Source: Bacillus sp. DTU_2020_1000418_1_SI_GHA_SEK_038 (GTDB lineage Bacteria; Bacillota; Bacilli; Bacillales; Cytobacillaceae). From it: 64,000 nucleotides of DNA. The notes beneath the pieces were generated by a model. The model had not been told where the DNA came from and did no database searches. It was given only the letters and a program-made list of their open reading frames with translations. Of this stretch, positions 9,120-18,434 are shown piece by piece (the first letter of the stretch is position 1; the number at the start of each line of letters is the position of its first letter). Position numbers and translations under genes: made by a program. The DNA lies in the NCBI RefSeq assembly GCF_032341175.1, contig NZ_CP135435.1, positions 3,658,001 to 3,722,000 on the forward strand, read 5' to 3'.

Positions 9120-10475
9120 TTAGAGATTAAGACTCTTAAAGTTTTTTAACGTATTTTCATAAACGACATCTATGTTTTTCCAATACTCCGTATTAAAACT
9201 GGAGTTATGCCATAAATAAACGAAATTCCCTTTATACTTTTTCGTCATGTCTACTAAGCTCATAATCTTCTCTTCCATTTTCTGCGGTGAGAAATGCTGA
9301 TACCCATATAGGCTCCCTTCCATCACAATGAGCGGGAACTCTTTTAATCCCAGCGCCTTTTTCTTTAAAAAATCATAAACTGTATAATCATAACATGTTC
9401 CACAACGAAACCCTTCCCGATCGGCATAGCCCACCGTGCAATCCATTTCCATCCCATTATCATTCCAAATATTCCATGTAATAGGCGCTTCAAATCTTAA
9501 GTAATGCTGGCGCCCTTCTTTTACACTAGAGCCCAGTACTTCTTCTAACAGCTCTTTTTCTTTCTGCCACTGCACTCGATCATTGTAAGCATTATAGCTT
9601 GGATGAAAACCAATAATATGTCCTCTTTCCTTTACTTTCTTAATACTATTTAACGCGGCCGGTTCATTAATACGGTAATCATTATCAAACTTAGTGACGC
9701 CCCCGCTCATATAATAAAATCGGGATTTTATGTTAGCTTCTTCAGATAGATTCATAATATAGTCAAACGTATCATATGGGTCATGTTGCTTTCCTAATCT
9801 GACACGGGTCAAACCTGCAATATTTCTTAGGAACATAGGAAAATTTCTTCTTTTTAATAAATCCGCTCCCAGTACTTGGAGTGAGCGAATGGCTCCCTTC
9901 CAATAGGAAAGATGATCTACATCGTGTGTTAATATGATTTCAAATTTCCGTTCTTTTCGCTTCTGTTCAATCCCAATATGGACAAGCATATTCCAGAGCA
10001 TTTCCACATATTCATTGACTATAGGCCGGTCTAAAAAATTATTTTGAAAAGCCAAGCTGGCTGAGGCAGGAAAACGATTGTGCACGTCTCTTTCTTTGAT
10101 TACATATTCTTCCCAGCGGGTGAGCATAAAAAAAGCGGAAGCGAATAGATCGATTCCACAGGTAATACCTTTTTGATTTATTTCTATCTCATCATTTCCA
10201 TAAAGAATTGGGATGTTGTCTTCAACGATAAATTGATTGACTCCATAGCTTATTTGAGTAGGAATGTTTTCTGGATTTAAATAACTTTCTTCCTTCTGGC
10301 GGTTAAAAAACGAATCTCGAATAACTAGGATTGAGTGATTTTCTAACACAATTTTGTAATCATTTCCTTCATAATCTGCTGTTTTATAAACTAATCCGAG
10401 AAATTCACCAAACAGAACTTCAATGATATAAGCTCTCTCCGACATAAAGCTTCTAGGATAATATATGGTTATCAT
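9120..10475 (-). CDS. Polysaccharide deacetylase-like protein (CE4-type core, DUF7033-like N-terminus)
   Basis: 451 residues from ATG 10473-10475, which overlaps the TGA of the upstream GNAT-type gene as ATGA and so suggests translational coupling. The C-terminal half has ILTHDVDH near residue 185, like the THDVD metal motif of NodB/CE4 deacetylases, followed by IIGFHPSYN with a second histidine and an FVYLWHNSSF end motif. The N-terminal half resembles a domain often found before such cores in polysaccharide clusters. It probably removes acetyl groups from, or otherwise edits, the glycan. The exact role is uncertain. Confidence 0.7.
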   Translation of the reverse strand: MITIYYPRSFMSERAYIIEVLFGEFLGLVYKTADYEGNDYKIVLENHSILVIRDSFFNRQKEESYLNPENIPTQISYGVNQFIVEDNIPILYGNDEIEINQKGITCGIDLFASAFFMLTRWEEYVIKERDVHNRFPASASLAFQNNFLDRPIVNEYVEMLWNMLVHIGIEQKRKERKFEIILTHDVDHLSYWKGAIRSLQVLGADLLKRRNFPMFLRNIAGLTRVRLGKQHDPYDTFDYIMNLSEEANIKSRFYYMSGGVTKFDNDYRINEPAALNSIKKVKERGHIIGFHPSYNAYNDRVQWQKEKELLEEVLGSSVKEGRQHYLRFEAPITWNIWNDNGMEMDCTVGYADREGFRCGTCYDYTVYDFLKKKALGLKEFPLIVMEGSLYGYQHFSPQKMEEKIMSLVDMTKKYKGNFVYLWHNSSFNTEYWKNIDVVYENTLKNFKSLNL

Positions 10476-11452
10476 TTTAATAACTCTTTCCAAGCAGTGT
10501 GGATTTTTATTACTGCCGAATTTGTTTTAGATATATGGAAATAAGGCTTCTGAATAGCGCCAAATGCACTGAAAAATCGCTCAATGGACTGAATCATACT
10601 CCCTTCAAAATTGAAATTAGCGGTAACAGTAGATGAAAACTTAATCGCTTCCCACATCAGCAGTGAGGTTGCACCGCTGTTTCGAAGTTCCGGATCTCCT
10701 CCGCCCATAAGGTAATAGGCAGATTGTGAATCCCAAATAATAAAAATGGCACTATGAACCTGATTTCCTTCATCCGCAGCAAAAAAAATTTTACGGCATT
10801 TCTCTTTTGTACAAGCAGCATCAATTTTTCTTAATAACTCTAAATCGTAAGGGATCGGCTGATTTTGCCGGTCAAAAGTCTTCTTAACCATTAGAAAAAA
10901 ATCCTCAATTGAATCACTGTTATAAACCTTGACTTTCTTTTCAGCCTTTCTAATTTCCCGTCTTATATTTTCCTTGAACTGAGTGAACAACTTCTGATGA
11001 TCTTTAAGATTTTCTAATATATACGTATAGAAAGTAGTTTGATTAAATCCTTCCCAATAAAAAGGAAGCCAATTCGTAAATGAGTAATGGAAATTTTGAG
11101 AGAAAGCATCTACAGATGGTAATTTTTCTATAATTTCCTTGCAAACTTCCCGTTCAAAGGAAATTTTATTCGCGTATTTTTGCCCATCAGGATATTTCAT
11201 CCATATACCGGCTGTTTGTGTTAATTTTGGCATGGAAATATATCGAAGAAAGAATTTTTTCTTGATCACGTAAGGAAGACTTGCGACAATATCATCACCT
11301 TTTTCAATTAGAACAACATCCCAGTTCTCTTCCCCGGCAACAGCATCCAGCCACCAGTCCTTTGAGAAAATGGGGATCATTGGCTCCACTTTGCATAATT
11401 CTCTATACTTATCTTTGTTATTCAAAAAAAAGTCACCATCTTTACTTATCAC
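10472..11452 (-). CDS. GNAT/FemAB-like acyltransferase
   Basis: 326 residues with PIFSKDWWLDAVAG at the N-terminus, a basic helix (ENIRREIRKAEKK) in the middle and a C-terminal half like the BioF2/FemAB acetyltransferase fold (YYLMGGGDPELRNSGATSLLMWEAI, NFNFEGSMIQSIERFFSAFG). Related proteins in polysaccharide clusters are thought to add acyl or aminoacyl groups to sugars. The start is uncertain: GTG 11450-11452 overlaps the flippase stop, and a TTG at 11423-11425 is an alternative. It is coupled to the next gene by ATGA. Confidence 0.7.
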   Translation of the reverse strand: MISKDGDFFLNNKDKYRELCKVEPMIPIFSKDWWLDAVAGEENWDVVLIEKGDDIVASLPYVIKKKFFLRYISMPKLTQTAGIWMKYPDGQKYANKISFEREVCKEIIEKLPSVDAFSQNFHYSFTNWLPFYWEGFNQTTFYTYILENLKDHQKLFTQFKENIRREIRKAEKKVKVYNSDSIEDFFLMVKKTFDRQNQPIPYDLELLRKIDAACTKEKCRKIFFAADEGNQVHSAIFIIWDSQSAYYLMGGGDPELRNSGATSLLMWEAIKFSSTVTANFNFEGSMIQSIERFFSAFGAIQKPYFHISKTNSAVIKIHTAWKELLK

Positions 11453-12725
11453 GTATGTTTTCAGATCTTCCGGTAACAGCGAATCGATAAGTCATTAATC
11501 CGTCGATTATATACATAACGCTGTATGCAAACGTGAATAGAATAATACTTATCTTAATAGAACTGAAAATTTTATACCCAATTACTAGGCTGCTGGTTGT
11601 TGAAAGGAAGAGAGCTGTTTGCCAAATGACCTCGTATTTATTCTTCTCTAAAATGACAGATAACGTACTTAATGGGCTTGTTATAAATTGAAAAAATAAC
11701 ATCGGCATCATTAAACGGGCATATTCTCCTGCAACACGCCATTCAGCACCAAAAACAAATGAAAAAAGCCACGGGCTAATAAAATATAAGACTGTGAACG
11801 GAATAATGGCCAGTAAAAATAATAGTTTAAACGTTTTAATGTATAGCTCTTTACAATTACCTTTTGTTAGTAAATCTACAGATGCCTCTTGCCTGAAAAC
11901 ATCGGAAATCGCACTGCCGATCAATGAAACAGGAAGCCCTAATACTCTTTGGGTCAGTGTGAAATATCCCACTGTTACAGAATTGAAAAAACTTGAAAAT
12001 AAAATTTGGGCCAGATTTCTTGAGGATACATTTAATGTGTGTGCAAACATAAAGAACTTTGGAAAATTAATAAATCTTTTTGCTTGGTGGACCATGTCCT
12101 TTTTTGAAATTTTATTAATAAAGTCTTTTTCTTTTATGAACAGCTTCTTTACAATTAACAATAGAGCAAAAAGCTGTCCAATTAGTGTTCCTAATATGAG
12201 TCCGATTCCATTGTTTACATATCCTATTGAAATATTAGCGGTACCTATGCCTGCCTGCTGAATTACTTTATTGACGGACATATCTTTATACATTTTCCTT
12301 CTATTTAACCAATAGTAGATTATTTCATAAAATCCCAATATGACTAAGGAAAGGGGGATAAAATATACCCAAAATCCCAATGCTTTTACACCAAAAAAAC
12401 TTGAAAGCTTTTCTCCGAAGACTAATAGTAATAAAAAGAGAAGAATGGAAATCGTTACATTTATATAAGCGGCTACACCTGCAATATTAATAGCTTCATA
12501 ATCCTTCTTTGGAATCATAATGGCTAATTCATATCTGCCTGTTGAAATAACAGACAGGATAGATATTATTGCCATATATAAAGCCAATATTCCAAACTCG
12601 TTTGGCCCGTACATTCTAGTCAAAATGGGAGTGATGGCAACAGGCAAAAATTGTGCAATCGCTGTACCTGTAAATAAGGTTAATATATTTTTAATAAAGT
12701 CATTTTGAATTCGTTTTTTTAACAT
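11442..12725 (-). CDS. Wzx-like oligosaccharide flippase
   Basis: 427 residues with about 12 hydrophobic segments, typical of the MATE/MOP polysaccharide exporters. FTGTAIAQFLPVAITPILTRMYGPNEFG at the N-terminus is the family signature in split form. It should move undecaprenyl-diphosphate-linked repeat units across the membrane for the Wzy-like polymerase at 15620-16831. The ATG start has only a weak AAGAAG site. It lies 21 nt after the dehydrogenase gene. Specificity for the repeat unit cannot be judged. Confidence 0.85.
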   Translation of the reverse strand: MLKKRIQNDFIKNILTLFTGTAIAQFLPVAITPILTRMYGPNEFGILALYMAIISILSVISTGRYELAIMIPKKDYEAINIAGVAAYINVTISILLFLLLLVFGEKLSSFFGVKALGFWVYFIPLSLVILGFYEIIYYWLNRRKMYKDMSVNKVIQQAGIGTANISIGYVNNGIGLILGTLIGQLFALLLIVKKLFIKEKDFINKISKKDMVHQAKRFINFPKFFMFAHTLNVSSRNLAQILFSSFFNSVTVGYFTLTQRVLGLPVSLIGSAISDVFRQEASVDLLTKGNCKELYIKTFKLLFLLAIIPFTVLYFISPWLFSFVFGAEWRVAGEYARLMMPMLFFQFITSPLSTLSVILEKNKYEVIWQTALFLSTTSSLVIGYKIFSSIKISIILFTFAYSVMYIIDGLMTYRFAVTGRSENIRDK

Positions 12726-12746
12726 ACATATCTTCTTTCAAAAAAT

Positions 12747-14081
12747 TTAAAGCTTAATATAGCTTTTTATTTGAAGGTTACCTAAGTTCGTATTTCTTGT
12801 GTCAAAAATAATTCTTGAGTTGTTTATAACCAGCTCATAATTAAACGCGCTATGATTTGTAGCAATGACCGTTATATCTGCTTGCTCAACAAGCTCCTTA
12901 GTCAGCACTTCAGTTGTATAAATGACCTCGTTTACCTTAAAATCCTTTATATGAGGATCTACAACGACCCATTTAGCCCCGTATTCCGTAAACCTTTGCA
13001 AGATCGGCAGCACTGGTGATTCCCTGTAATCATCAATATCTTTTTTATACGCAACACCCAGTACAAGAATATTTGCGCCTTTTAGTGCTTTTCCTTGATC
13101 ATTTAATATTTCGATGCAACGCTTCACTACGAAGTCAGGCATGCCATCATTTATTTCACCGGCTGTTTCAATTAAACGAGTATGATAATTGTATTCCCGT
13201 GCTTTCCATGTTAAGTACCATGGGTCAATCGGAATGCAATGACCACCTAAACCCGGCCCTGGATAAAACGGCATAAATCCATATGGTTTTGTTGCTGCTG
13301 CATCGATCACTTCCCATACATCAATGCCCATCTTATTACAAAGAATAGCCATTTCGTTCGCTAAGGCAATGTTAATATTTCTAAATGTGTTTTCAAGAAT
13401 TTTTTCCATTTCAGCAACTGCAGGGCTTGAAACTTTGTAAACAGTTCCTTCTAAAACATTTTCATATAAAGCAGCAGCTACTTCTGTACATACCGATGTC
13501 ATGCCTCCAACTACTTTTGGAGTGTTTTTTGTATTATAGACTTTATTTCCCGGATCCACACGCTCTGGAGAATAGGCAAGAAAAAAATCTTTACCGCATA
13601 CTAATCCTGATTCCTCTAAAATGGGCTTAATTAATTCTTCTGTTGTTCCCGGATATGTGGTACTTTCCAGAACTACTAATACTCCTTTTTTAAGATAATT
13701 TGCAATCGCTTTTGTCGAGTTTTCTATATATTCCATGTTTGGCTGTTTGTAAATATCCACTGGAGTCGGTACACAAATGGCTACAGCATCTACATTTTTA
13801 ACAAATGAATAATCTGATGTAGCTACCAATTTCCCATTATGCACTAAGTCTTGTAAATCTGTTGGAATTACATCGCCTATATAATTCTCACCTTTGTTAA
13901 CTTTTCTTACTTTTTCTTCCTGTACATCGAAACCGATTACTTTATATCCTGCTTTTGCTTTTTCAACGGCAAGTGGCAGACCTACATAGCCTAGTCCAAC
14001 TACTCCGACTGTGGCAGTTTTATTCTTAAACATTTCAATGAGTCGAAGAGCTACTGGATTTTCTACCGATTTTCCTGTCAT
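12747..14081 (-). CDS. UDP-N-acetylglucosamine 6-dehydrogenase (WbpA/TviB-like)
   Basis: 444 residues. The NAD domain has VGVVGLGYVGLPLAVEKAKAG near residue 24. The central domain carries CVPTPV, VLESTTYPGTTEE and SPERVDPGN, and the C-terminal nucleotide-sugar domain carries VLGVAYKKDIDDYRESP. The catalytic stretch GLGGHCIPIDPWYLTWKARE matches WbpA/TviB-type enzymes more closely than UDP-glucose dehydrogenases. The expected reaction is oxidation of UDP-GlcNAc at C6 to the uronic acid with two NAD+. The ATG overlaps the stop of the Gfo/Idh gene as ATGA, which supports a paired pathway. Confidence 0.88.
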   Translation of the reverse strand: MTGKSVENPVALRLIEMFKNKTATVGVVGLGYVGLPLAVEKAKAGYKVIGFDVQEEKVRKVNKGENYIGDVIPTDLQDLVHNGKLVATSDYSFVKNVDAVAICVPTPVDIYKQPNMEYIENSTKAIANYLKKGVLVVLESTTYPGTTEELIKPILEESGLVCGKDFFLAYSPERVDPGNKVYNTKNTPKVVGGMTSVCTEVAAALYENVLEGTVYKVSSPAVAEMEKILENTFRNINIALANEMAILCNKMGIDVWEVIDAAATKPYGFMPFYPGPGLGGHCIPIDPWYLTWKAREYNYHTRLIETAGEINDGMPDFVVKRCIEILNDQGKALKGANILVLGVAYKKDIDDYRESPVLPILQRFTEYGAKWVVVDPHIKDFKVNEVIYTTEVLTKELVEQADITVIATNHSAFNYELVINNSRIIFDTRNTNLGNLQIKSYIKL

Positions 14082-15100
14082 GGCATTTCTCCTATTGTAA
14101 TGGGGCTATTCTTCTGTGCTGATTCATAAAAGGCTAGAACTAATTCGAGTGCTTTTTTTCCCTCTTCACCTGTTATCGATGGTGATTTATTCTCCCTAAT
14201 CGCGTTTATCAAGTCTTCCATTATCATCTGATGACCGGGTACTCCCCACGGGTTAAGGTTAATTTTCTTCTTCAATTGTTCCGCTTCCTCATTAGACATT
14301 CCTTCCAATTGTATATGTTCAAAACGGATTGCATTCTTTCCGCCGATTTTTATCGTTCCTTTTTCTCCAAAAATCGTTATGGATTCTTCAAAGTTGGATG
14401 CATACACAGTGGTTGAGGCTTCGACTGTACCGAGTGCACCCGACTCAAAGCGAATAACACCAATAGAAACATCCTCTGCCTCAATGTTACGTAATCTTGT
14501 CGTTTCCATACTGAAAACTTGTTTTGGCTGACCCATAATCCAAATTAATAAATCTAGCATATGGATTGCTTGATTCATTAAGACTCCACCATCTTGATGT
14601 TTTGTACCGCGCCAAGGTGATTGATTGTAGTAATCTTGATTACGATTCCAGTTTACCTTTACACTAGCGTGACTTATTTTTCCAAGAAGTCCTTGATCGA
14701 TTATTTTTTTTAATTCCTGTACGGCTGGCCGGAAACGGATTGGGTGAACCACTGTTAGTTTGACATTGTTCGTTTCAGCCTTTTGAATGATTCTATTTGC
14801 TTCTTCAAGCGTCATGGCCATTGGTTTTTCTAATACAACATGTTTTTTTGCAGCAGCAGCTGATTCAGCAATCATTGCATGAAGACCACTTGGCGTACAA
14901 ACACAGATTATATCAATCGATGAATCATTAAGCATTTCAGCTAAATCTGTAAACGGCTTTGCTTGAAATTGTTTTACATAAGGTTCCATTGTCGATTCCA
15001 CCATGTCACAAACAGCTATTAATTTAGCATTTTCTAATTTCTCTATAGCATCTGCGTGCTTCTTGGCAATAAATCCGCAACCTACTATTCCAAAATTCAT
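14078..15100 (-). CDS. Gfo/Idh/MocA oxidoreductase (WbpB-like)
   Basis: 340 residues from ATG 15098-15100, behind AAGGAAGG; the longer reading frame upstream lacks a site. The Rossmann start is NFGIVGCGFIAKKHADAI. The EKPMAMT motif near residue 92 is the conserved nucleotide/catalytic lysine region, and GGVLMNQAIHMLDLL holds the conserved histidine. WbpB-type enzymes oxidise UDP-GlcNAcA at C3 to the 3-keto sugar before amination. It is translationally coupled to the WbpA-like gene and is the first gene after the EAR-like RNA. Confidence 0.85.
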   Translation of the reverse strand: MNFGIVGCGFIAKKHADAIEKLENAKLIAVCDMVESTMEPYVKQFQAKPFTDLAEMLNDSSIDIICVCTPSGLHAMIAESAAAAKKHVVLEKPMAMTLEEANRIIQKAETNNVKLTVVHPIRFRPAVQELKKIIDQGLLGKISHASVKVNWNRNQDYYNQSPWRGTKHQDGGVLMNQAIHMLDLLIWIMGQPKQVFSMETTRLRNIEAEDVSIGVIRFESGALGTVEASTTVYASNFEESITIFGEKGTIKIGGKNAIRFEHIQLEGMSNEEAEQLKKKINLNPWGVPGHQMIMEDLINAIRENKSPSITGEEGKKALELVLAFYESAQKNSPITIGEMP

Positions 15101-15270
15101 GTTGAGATACCTTCCTTTATGATTCGATACCCTATTCAATAATAGGAGGCAGCCATAGCCATATTGTCTTGCTTCGGCTATTTACCAGTTAGATAATTCT
15201 AGGGAATCCTTCATATAGATGTTAAACGTACGATTAGTAATCTCATTTAATGGTTCTTTGTTATGAATAA

Positions 15271-15420
15271 ATTTACCATTTCACATGGGGAACTTAAGTA
15301 ATGGGCATCAAACCCGTCCTCACATCACACTTCTGATGACTAGCACCTAAGGTCTTTATACCCACAGCATGACCGAGTGCCTCCATTGATATTGGTAAGG
15401 AGGCATCACCAATGGTAAAT
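15271..15420 (-). ncRNA. EAR/epsC-like structured leader RNA (candidate antitermination element)
   Basis: A 150-nt stretch is closed by a perfect 10-bp helix (AUUUACCAUU with AAUGGUAAAU). Inside are a 7-bp hairpin (UGCCUCC/GGAGGCA), a GGUC/GACC helix and a GGGUUUGAUGCCC hairpin. No reading frame explains it. It lies in the polysaccharide cluster after the ywqCDE/wzy genes and before the sugar-nucleotide genes, the same relative place as the EAR element between epsB and epsC in B. subtilis, which promotes read-through of distal terminators. Position and architecture support the call; identity to Rfam epsC was not tested. Confidence 0.65.
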
Positions 15421-15596
15421 TTTTTCTATCTTTTACAAAGTATGGCTTTAGAAAAAAAACGTTCCATTACATTTTGTTTATTTACAAATTGAAAATTAAG
15501 CCTAAGTATATATAAAATCAATAAATTCTCATAAAATGACTCTGTACCCACTTTTTTATTTACAATGAACATTAATTCGTCATAAAGCACAAAAAA

Positions 15597-15614
15597 AACG
15601 CTGAAATCAGCGTT
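15597..15614 (-). terminator. Intrinsic terminator after the wzy-like gene
   Basis: On the minus strand AACGCTG, loop ATTT and CAGCGTT are followed by eight T residues, directly behind the wzy-like stop codon. It separates the regulatory/polymerase module from the EAR-like RNA and the sugar-synthesis genes. Confidence 0.85.
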
Positions 15615-15619
15615 TTTCA

Positions 15620-16831
15620 TTAATTATTTCTATTCTTAGATCCAAAACAATAATTTGTAATAAGACCCGTAAAAATCCAGAAATTGATATCTGTTAAATA
15701 TGAACCACTTACCATTAGATGAACGAAACCTAAGCTTATCCAGATAATAGCCATATTATATTTTCCTTTATCTTTCGCAAATAATATATTTAAAATCAAT
15801 AATATTAAAATAAATAATATTAAACTCCCGAAAAATAGCCCAAAATTAGAAAATACCTCTAGGAAGAAGTTATGAGCATACAAACCATCTTCTCCATTAA
15901 CTCTTCGATCCCCGCCTATCCCAATTCCTAAAATGGGACTATCTAATATTTCCCCCACTATATTTTGGTAAATATGATCTCTCCCGCTTAGATGGTTTAT
16001 ATCTATAAGAAATAATTCTAATGTTCTGCTTCTTATACCAAAGCCTATAAAGAAGTTATAGATAAAAATAAAAATTTGATTCAAATTAAAGATAGACAAT
16101 ATTCCAATACATATTGTCATGGTGTAAAAAAAAACCCTCTTAAAATTCATTGTTGAATGGGGTCTAATGATCTTAAGTACAACAAAAGTGATGATACAAA
16201 TGATTGCTCCCCTTGAACCTAGAGCGAGTATTATAAATAAGGAGACCAGCGTACCTACCGTTGGTATAAAAGCCGGTTGATCCATGAGTTTGTCTAAATA
16301 TATGATGGCTGGCAGCAGCATATAGTAGGATAATGCCATGCTATAATCACCTATATTCGCCAGCCCTATAAGCACTAGAACCCCGCTGGCTGTACCAAAA
16401 ATAAAGACTATGAGTCCAGCTTTTCTCAGAATCTTTCTAAAAACGTCCCAGTCATTCAGGCTTAAACTATAGACAAACGCTGGCAAGCACATAAAAAAAA
16501 ACAGAAATAGAATTCCAATTATATATGGCTCATTATCTGGAAAAAGGACGAAATGGCTTAAGAGAATAGCTGTTGCTATTAAATAGGTGCAAATAAAGGT
16601 AACTTTTCTCCTTTTTAAAGCAACAGGCATCACATAAATGAACATAATTGCTACCAGCACTTTTGAAGCAGTCTGTATAGTTAAGCTATTTATGATCCCT
16701 AATAGGTCATTAATAAGTAAAAAAAAGTACTGTGCCGTAAGAACAATACAAGGAGCCACCAGTACCCAGCTTATTTTTTCATCTTCTAATATATGGATTC
16801 TGCTTTGATTCTTATTCACCCATACTTTCAT
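15620..16831 (-). CDS. Wzy-like O-antigen/exopolysaccharide polymerase (ligase family)
   Basis: 403 residues with ten or more hydrophobic segments and one long external loop (about residues 275-320) containing LSGRDHIYQNIVGEILDSPILGIGIGG and YAHNFFLEVFSNFG, features typical of the O-antigen ligase/polymerase family. It should join flipped repeat units at the outer face of the membrane. The start is ATG 16829-16831 behind GGGGG. It follows the phosphatase gene by 82 nt and is closed by a strong terminator. A ligase rather than a polymerase function cannot be excluded. Confidence 0.8.
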   Translation of the reverse strand: MKVWVNKNQSRIHILEDEKISWVLVAPCIVLTAQYFFLLINDLLGIINSLTIQTASKVLVAIMFIYVMPVALKRRKVTFICTYLIATAILLSHFVLFPDNEPYIIGILFLFFFMCLPAFVYSLSLNDWDVFRKILRKAGLIVFIFGTASGVLVLIGLANIGDYSMALSYYMLLPAIIYLDKLMDQPAFIPTVGTLVSLFIILALGSRGAIICIITFVVLKIIRPHSTMNFKRVFFYTMTICIGILSIFNLNQIFIFIYNFFIGFGIRSRTLELFLIDINHLSGRDHIYQNIVGEILDSPILGIGIGGDRRVNGEDGLYAHNFFLEVFSNFGLFFGSLILFILILLILNILFAKDKGKYNMAIIWISLGFVHLMVSGSYLTDINFWIFTGLITNYCFGSKNRNN

Positions 16832-16913
16832 GGTATCCCCCAATTCTGTTCAAACAAATATGGGATAATGTTATTTAAATGTATAATTATATACTGTGGA
16901 TCGTTTTTTTGAT

Positions 16914-17678
16914 TTAAAAACCAAACCATCTTCTTGTTTTTATTTCACTAGGATTTTCTCTAATGATTTCATTTCCATTCAAAATTGATCTAGCATTCTC
17001 TTGAAAGATATGGACATAATCCTTTCCAAACTCCCGATTTATGAACTCGTATGCTTCAGGCAATTTAAATGCATTCCTAGATAAGCGGTGTGAGTCGGAT
17101 GCAATAAAATGTGTTAAGTGATGCTTAATTAATTGTTTAGAAAACCTTTTAAAAGTCCTGCCTTTTTCACCTAATAGGCTTGAAGCGGTAATTTGAGTAG
17201 CTGACCCATTCATCACGAATCGATACAAAATATCAGGATTTTTCCTTATCTGAACATTTCTTTCTGGATGTACAATAATGGGAGTGATTCCTTCTAATTG
17301 TAAATTAAATAATAATTCCCCCGCATAAGCAGGTACATGTGAATCTGGTAATTCGATTAGTAAATATTTATGCTGATTATTAAGAGTTAGTATTTTTCCG
17401 GCTTTATAATCTTCAACAAGCTCTCCATAAATACGTGGTTCTTGACCAGGCAGAATTTCAATAGGAATTTTTCTCCTCTTTAATTTTTTGTTAAGTTTAT
17501 TGACTCTTGCAAGAATTCCTTTTGCCTTATTATTATGCCAGCCATTTTTGTGATGAGGTGTTGCAAAAATAGTCCGTATTCCTTTACTAGCTGCATGTTT
17601 TGCCATACCTATACTTTCGATATATTCTTTTGCCCCATCATCAACTCCAGGGAGAATATGACAATGAATATCAATCAT
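16914..17678 (-). CDS. ywqE: PHP-family tyrosine-protein phosphatase (YwqE/CpsB-like)
   Basis: 254 residues from ATG 17676-17678, behind GGGAGGGGAGGA. MIDIHCHILPGVDDGAK is the first metal-binding block. FATPHHKNGWH, ILPGQEPRIYGEL, IIVHPERN and FIASDSHRL supply further conserved His/Asp ligands of the PHP fold. CpsB/YwqE enzymes dephosphorylate the partner BY-kinase and so set polymer production and chain length. It directly follows the kinase gene, the usual order. Confidence 0.9.
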   Translation of the reverse strand: MIDIHCHILPGVDDGAKEYIESIGMAKHAASKGIRTIFATPHHKNGWHNNKAKGILARVNKLNKKLKRRKIPIEILPGQEPRIYGELVEDYKAGKILTLNNQHKYLLIELPDSHVPAYAGELLFNLQLEGITPIIVHPERNVQIRKNPDILYRFVMNGSATQITASSLLGEKGRTFKRFSKQLIKHHLTHFIASDSHRLSRNAFKLPEAYEFINREFGKDYVHIFQENARSILNGNEIIRENPSEIKTRRWFGF

Positions 17679-17732
17679 CTTCCTCCCCTCCCATAGGAAA
17701 ATTTTCATAGTATTTAAGTTTATTCGTGAGTA

Positions 17733-18434
17733 TTAGTAATAATCACTGTAATAGTAATCCTGAAAATGATCCTTAGTATTATTTAGAACTGCCCCAATAA
17801 TCTTGGCTTTTGCATTTAATAATAAGGACTTTGCCTTTTCTGCCTCTTGTTTCTTTGTCTTTCCGTAATTTATGGCCAATACCACACCATCACACTGATT
17901 AGCGAGTATTTGTGCATCAGTTACAGGAAGGACTGGTGGTGTATCAATAATGATAAAATCAAATTGGTTCCGAATGTTTTTTAATAATTCACTCATTGAT
18001 TTAGAACTAAGTAACTCTGAGGGATTAGGAGTGATTGGTCCGCTAGTCAATACATAGAGATTATTAATTCTTGTATTATCTATAGCTTCCTTTAAAGGCT
18101 TTTGTTTATATAAAACCGATGTTAGGCCTGTAATATTCCTTTTCCGAAATACTTCATGAACCCTTGGCTTACGAAAATCGGCATCTATTAATAGTACTTT
18201 TTTTCCTTGTTGGGCAAACACAACTGCTAGATTTGCGGAAGTAATGGTTTTACCTTCACCTGGGTTTGAAGAAGTAATCATGATCAAACGGTTTTCCCGA
18301 TCAATATTAGAGTATTCAATATTAGTTCGGATCGTTCTATATTGCTCGGAAATTGGAGAATTTGGATTAGTAAGCGTAATTAGTTGTCTTATATTTATTT
18401 TTTCTTTCTTCCTAAAGAATGCCAGAAACCCCAC
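17733..18434 (-). CDS. ywqD: CpsD/YwqD-type bacterial tyrosine kinase
   Basis: 233 residues with Walker A SSNPGEGKT (about 55-63), Walker A' VLLIDADFRKP (80-90) and Walker B IIIDTPP (near 155). The C-terminal YYYSDYY cluster holds five tyrosines, the expected autophosphorylation sites. It works with the membrane activator encoded just upstream, with which it overlaps by 40 nt; together they equal one fused Gram-negative Wzc protein. The start is GTG behind GGGGAGG. In B. subtilis such kinases also phosphorylate UDP-sugar dehydrogenases, and one is present in this cluster. Confidence 0.92.
   Translation of the reverse strand: MGFLAFFRKKEKINIRQLITLTNPNSPISEQYRTIRTNIEYSNIDRENRLIMITSSNPGEGKTITSANLAVVFAQQGKKVLLIDADFRKPRVHEVFRKRNITGLTSVLYKQKPLKEAIDNTRINNLYVLTSGPITPNPSELLSSKSMSELLKNIRNQFDFIIIDTPPVLPVTDAQILANQCDGVVLAINYGKTKKQEAEKAKSLLLNAKAKIIGAVLNNTKDHFQDYYYSDYY

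Noticed and set aside
11794..12261. 155-residue plus-strand open frame
   Set aside because: Mirror frame of the Wzx-like flippase; no start signal and no recognisable domain.
15426..15620. 64-residue minus-strand open frame after the wzy-like gene
   Set aside because: Its start codons lie inside the wzy terminator hairpin and there is no ribosome binding site; the frame is AT-rich chance sequence.
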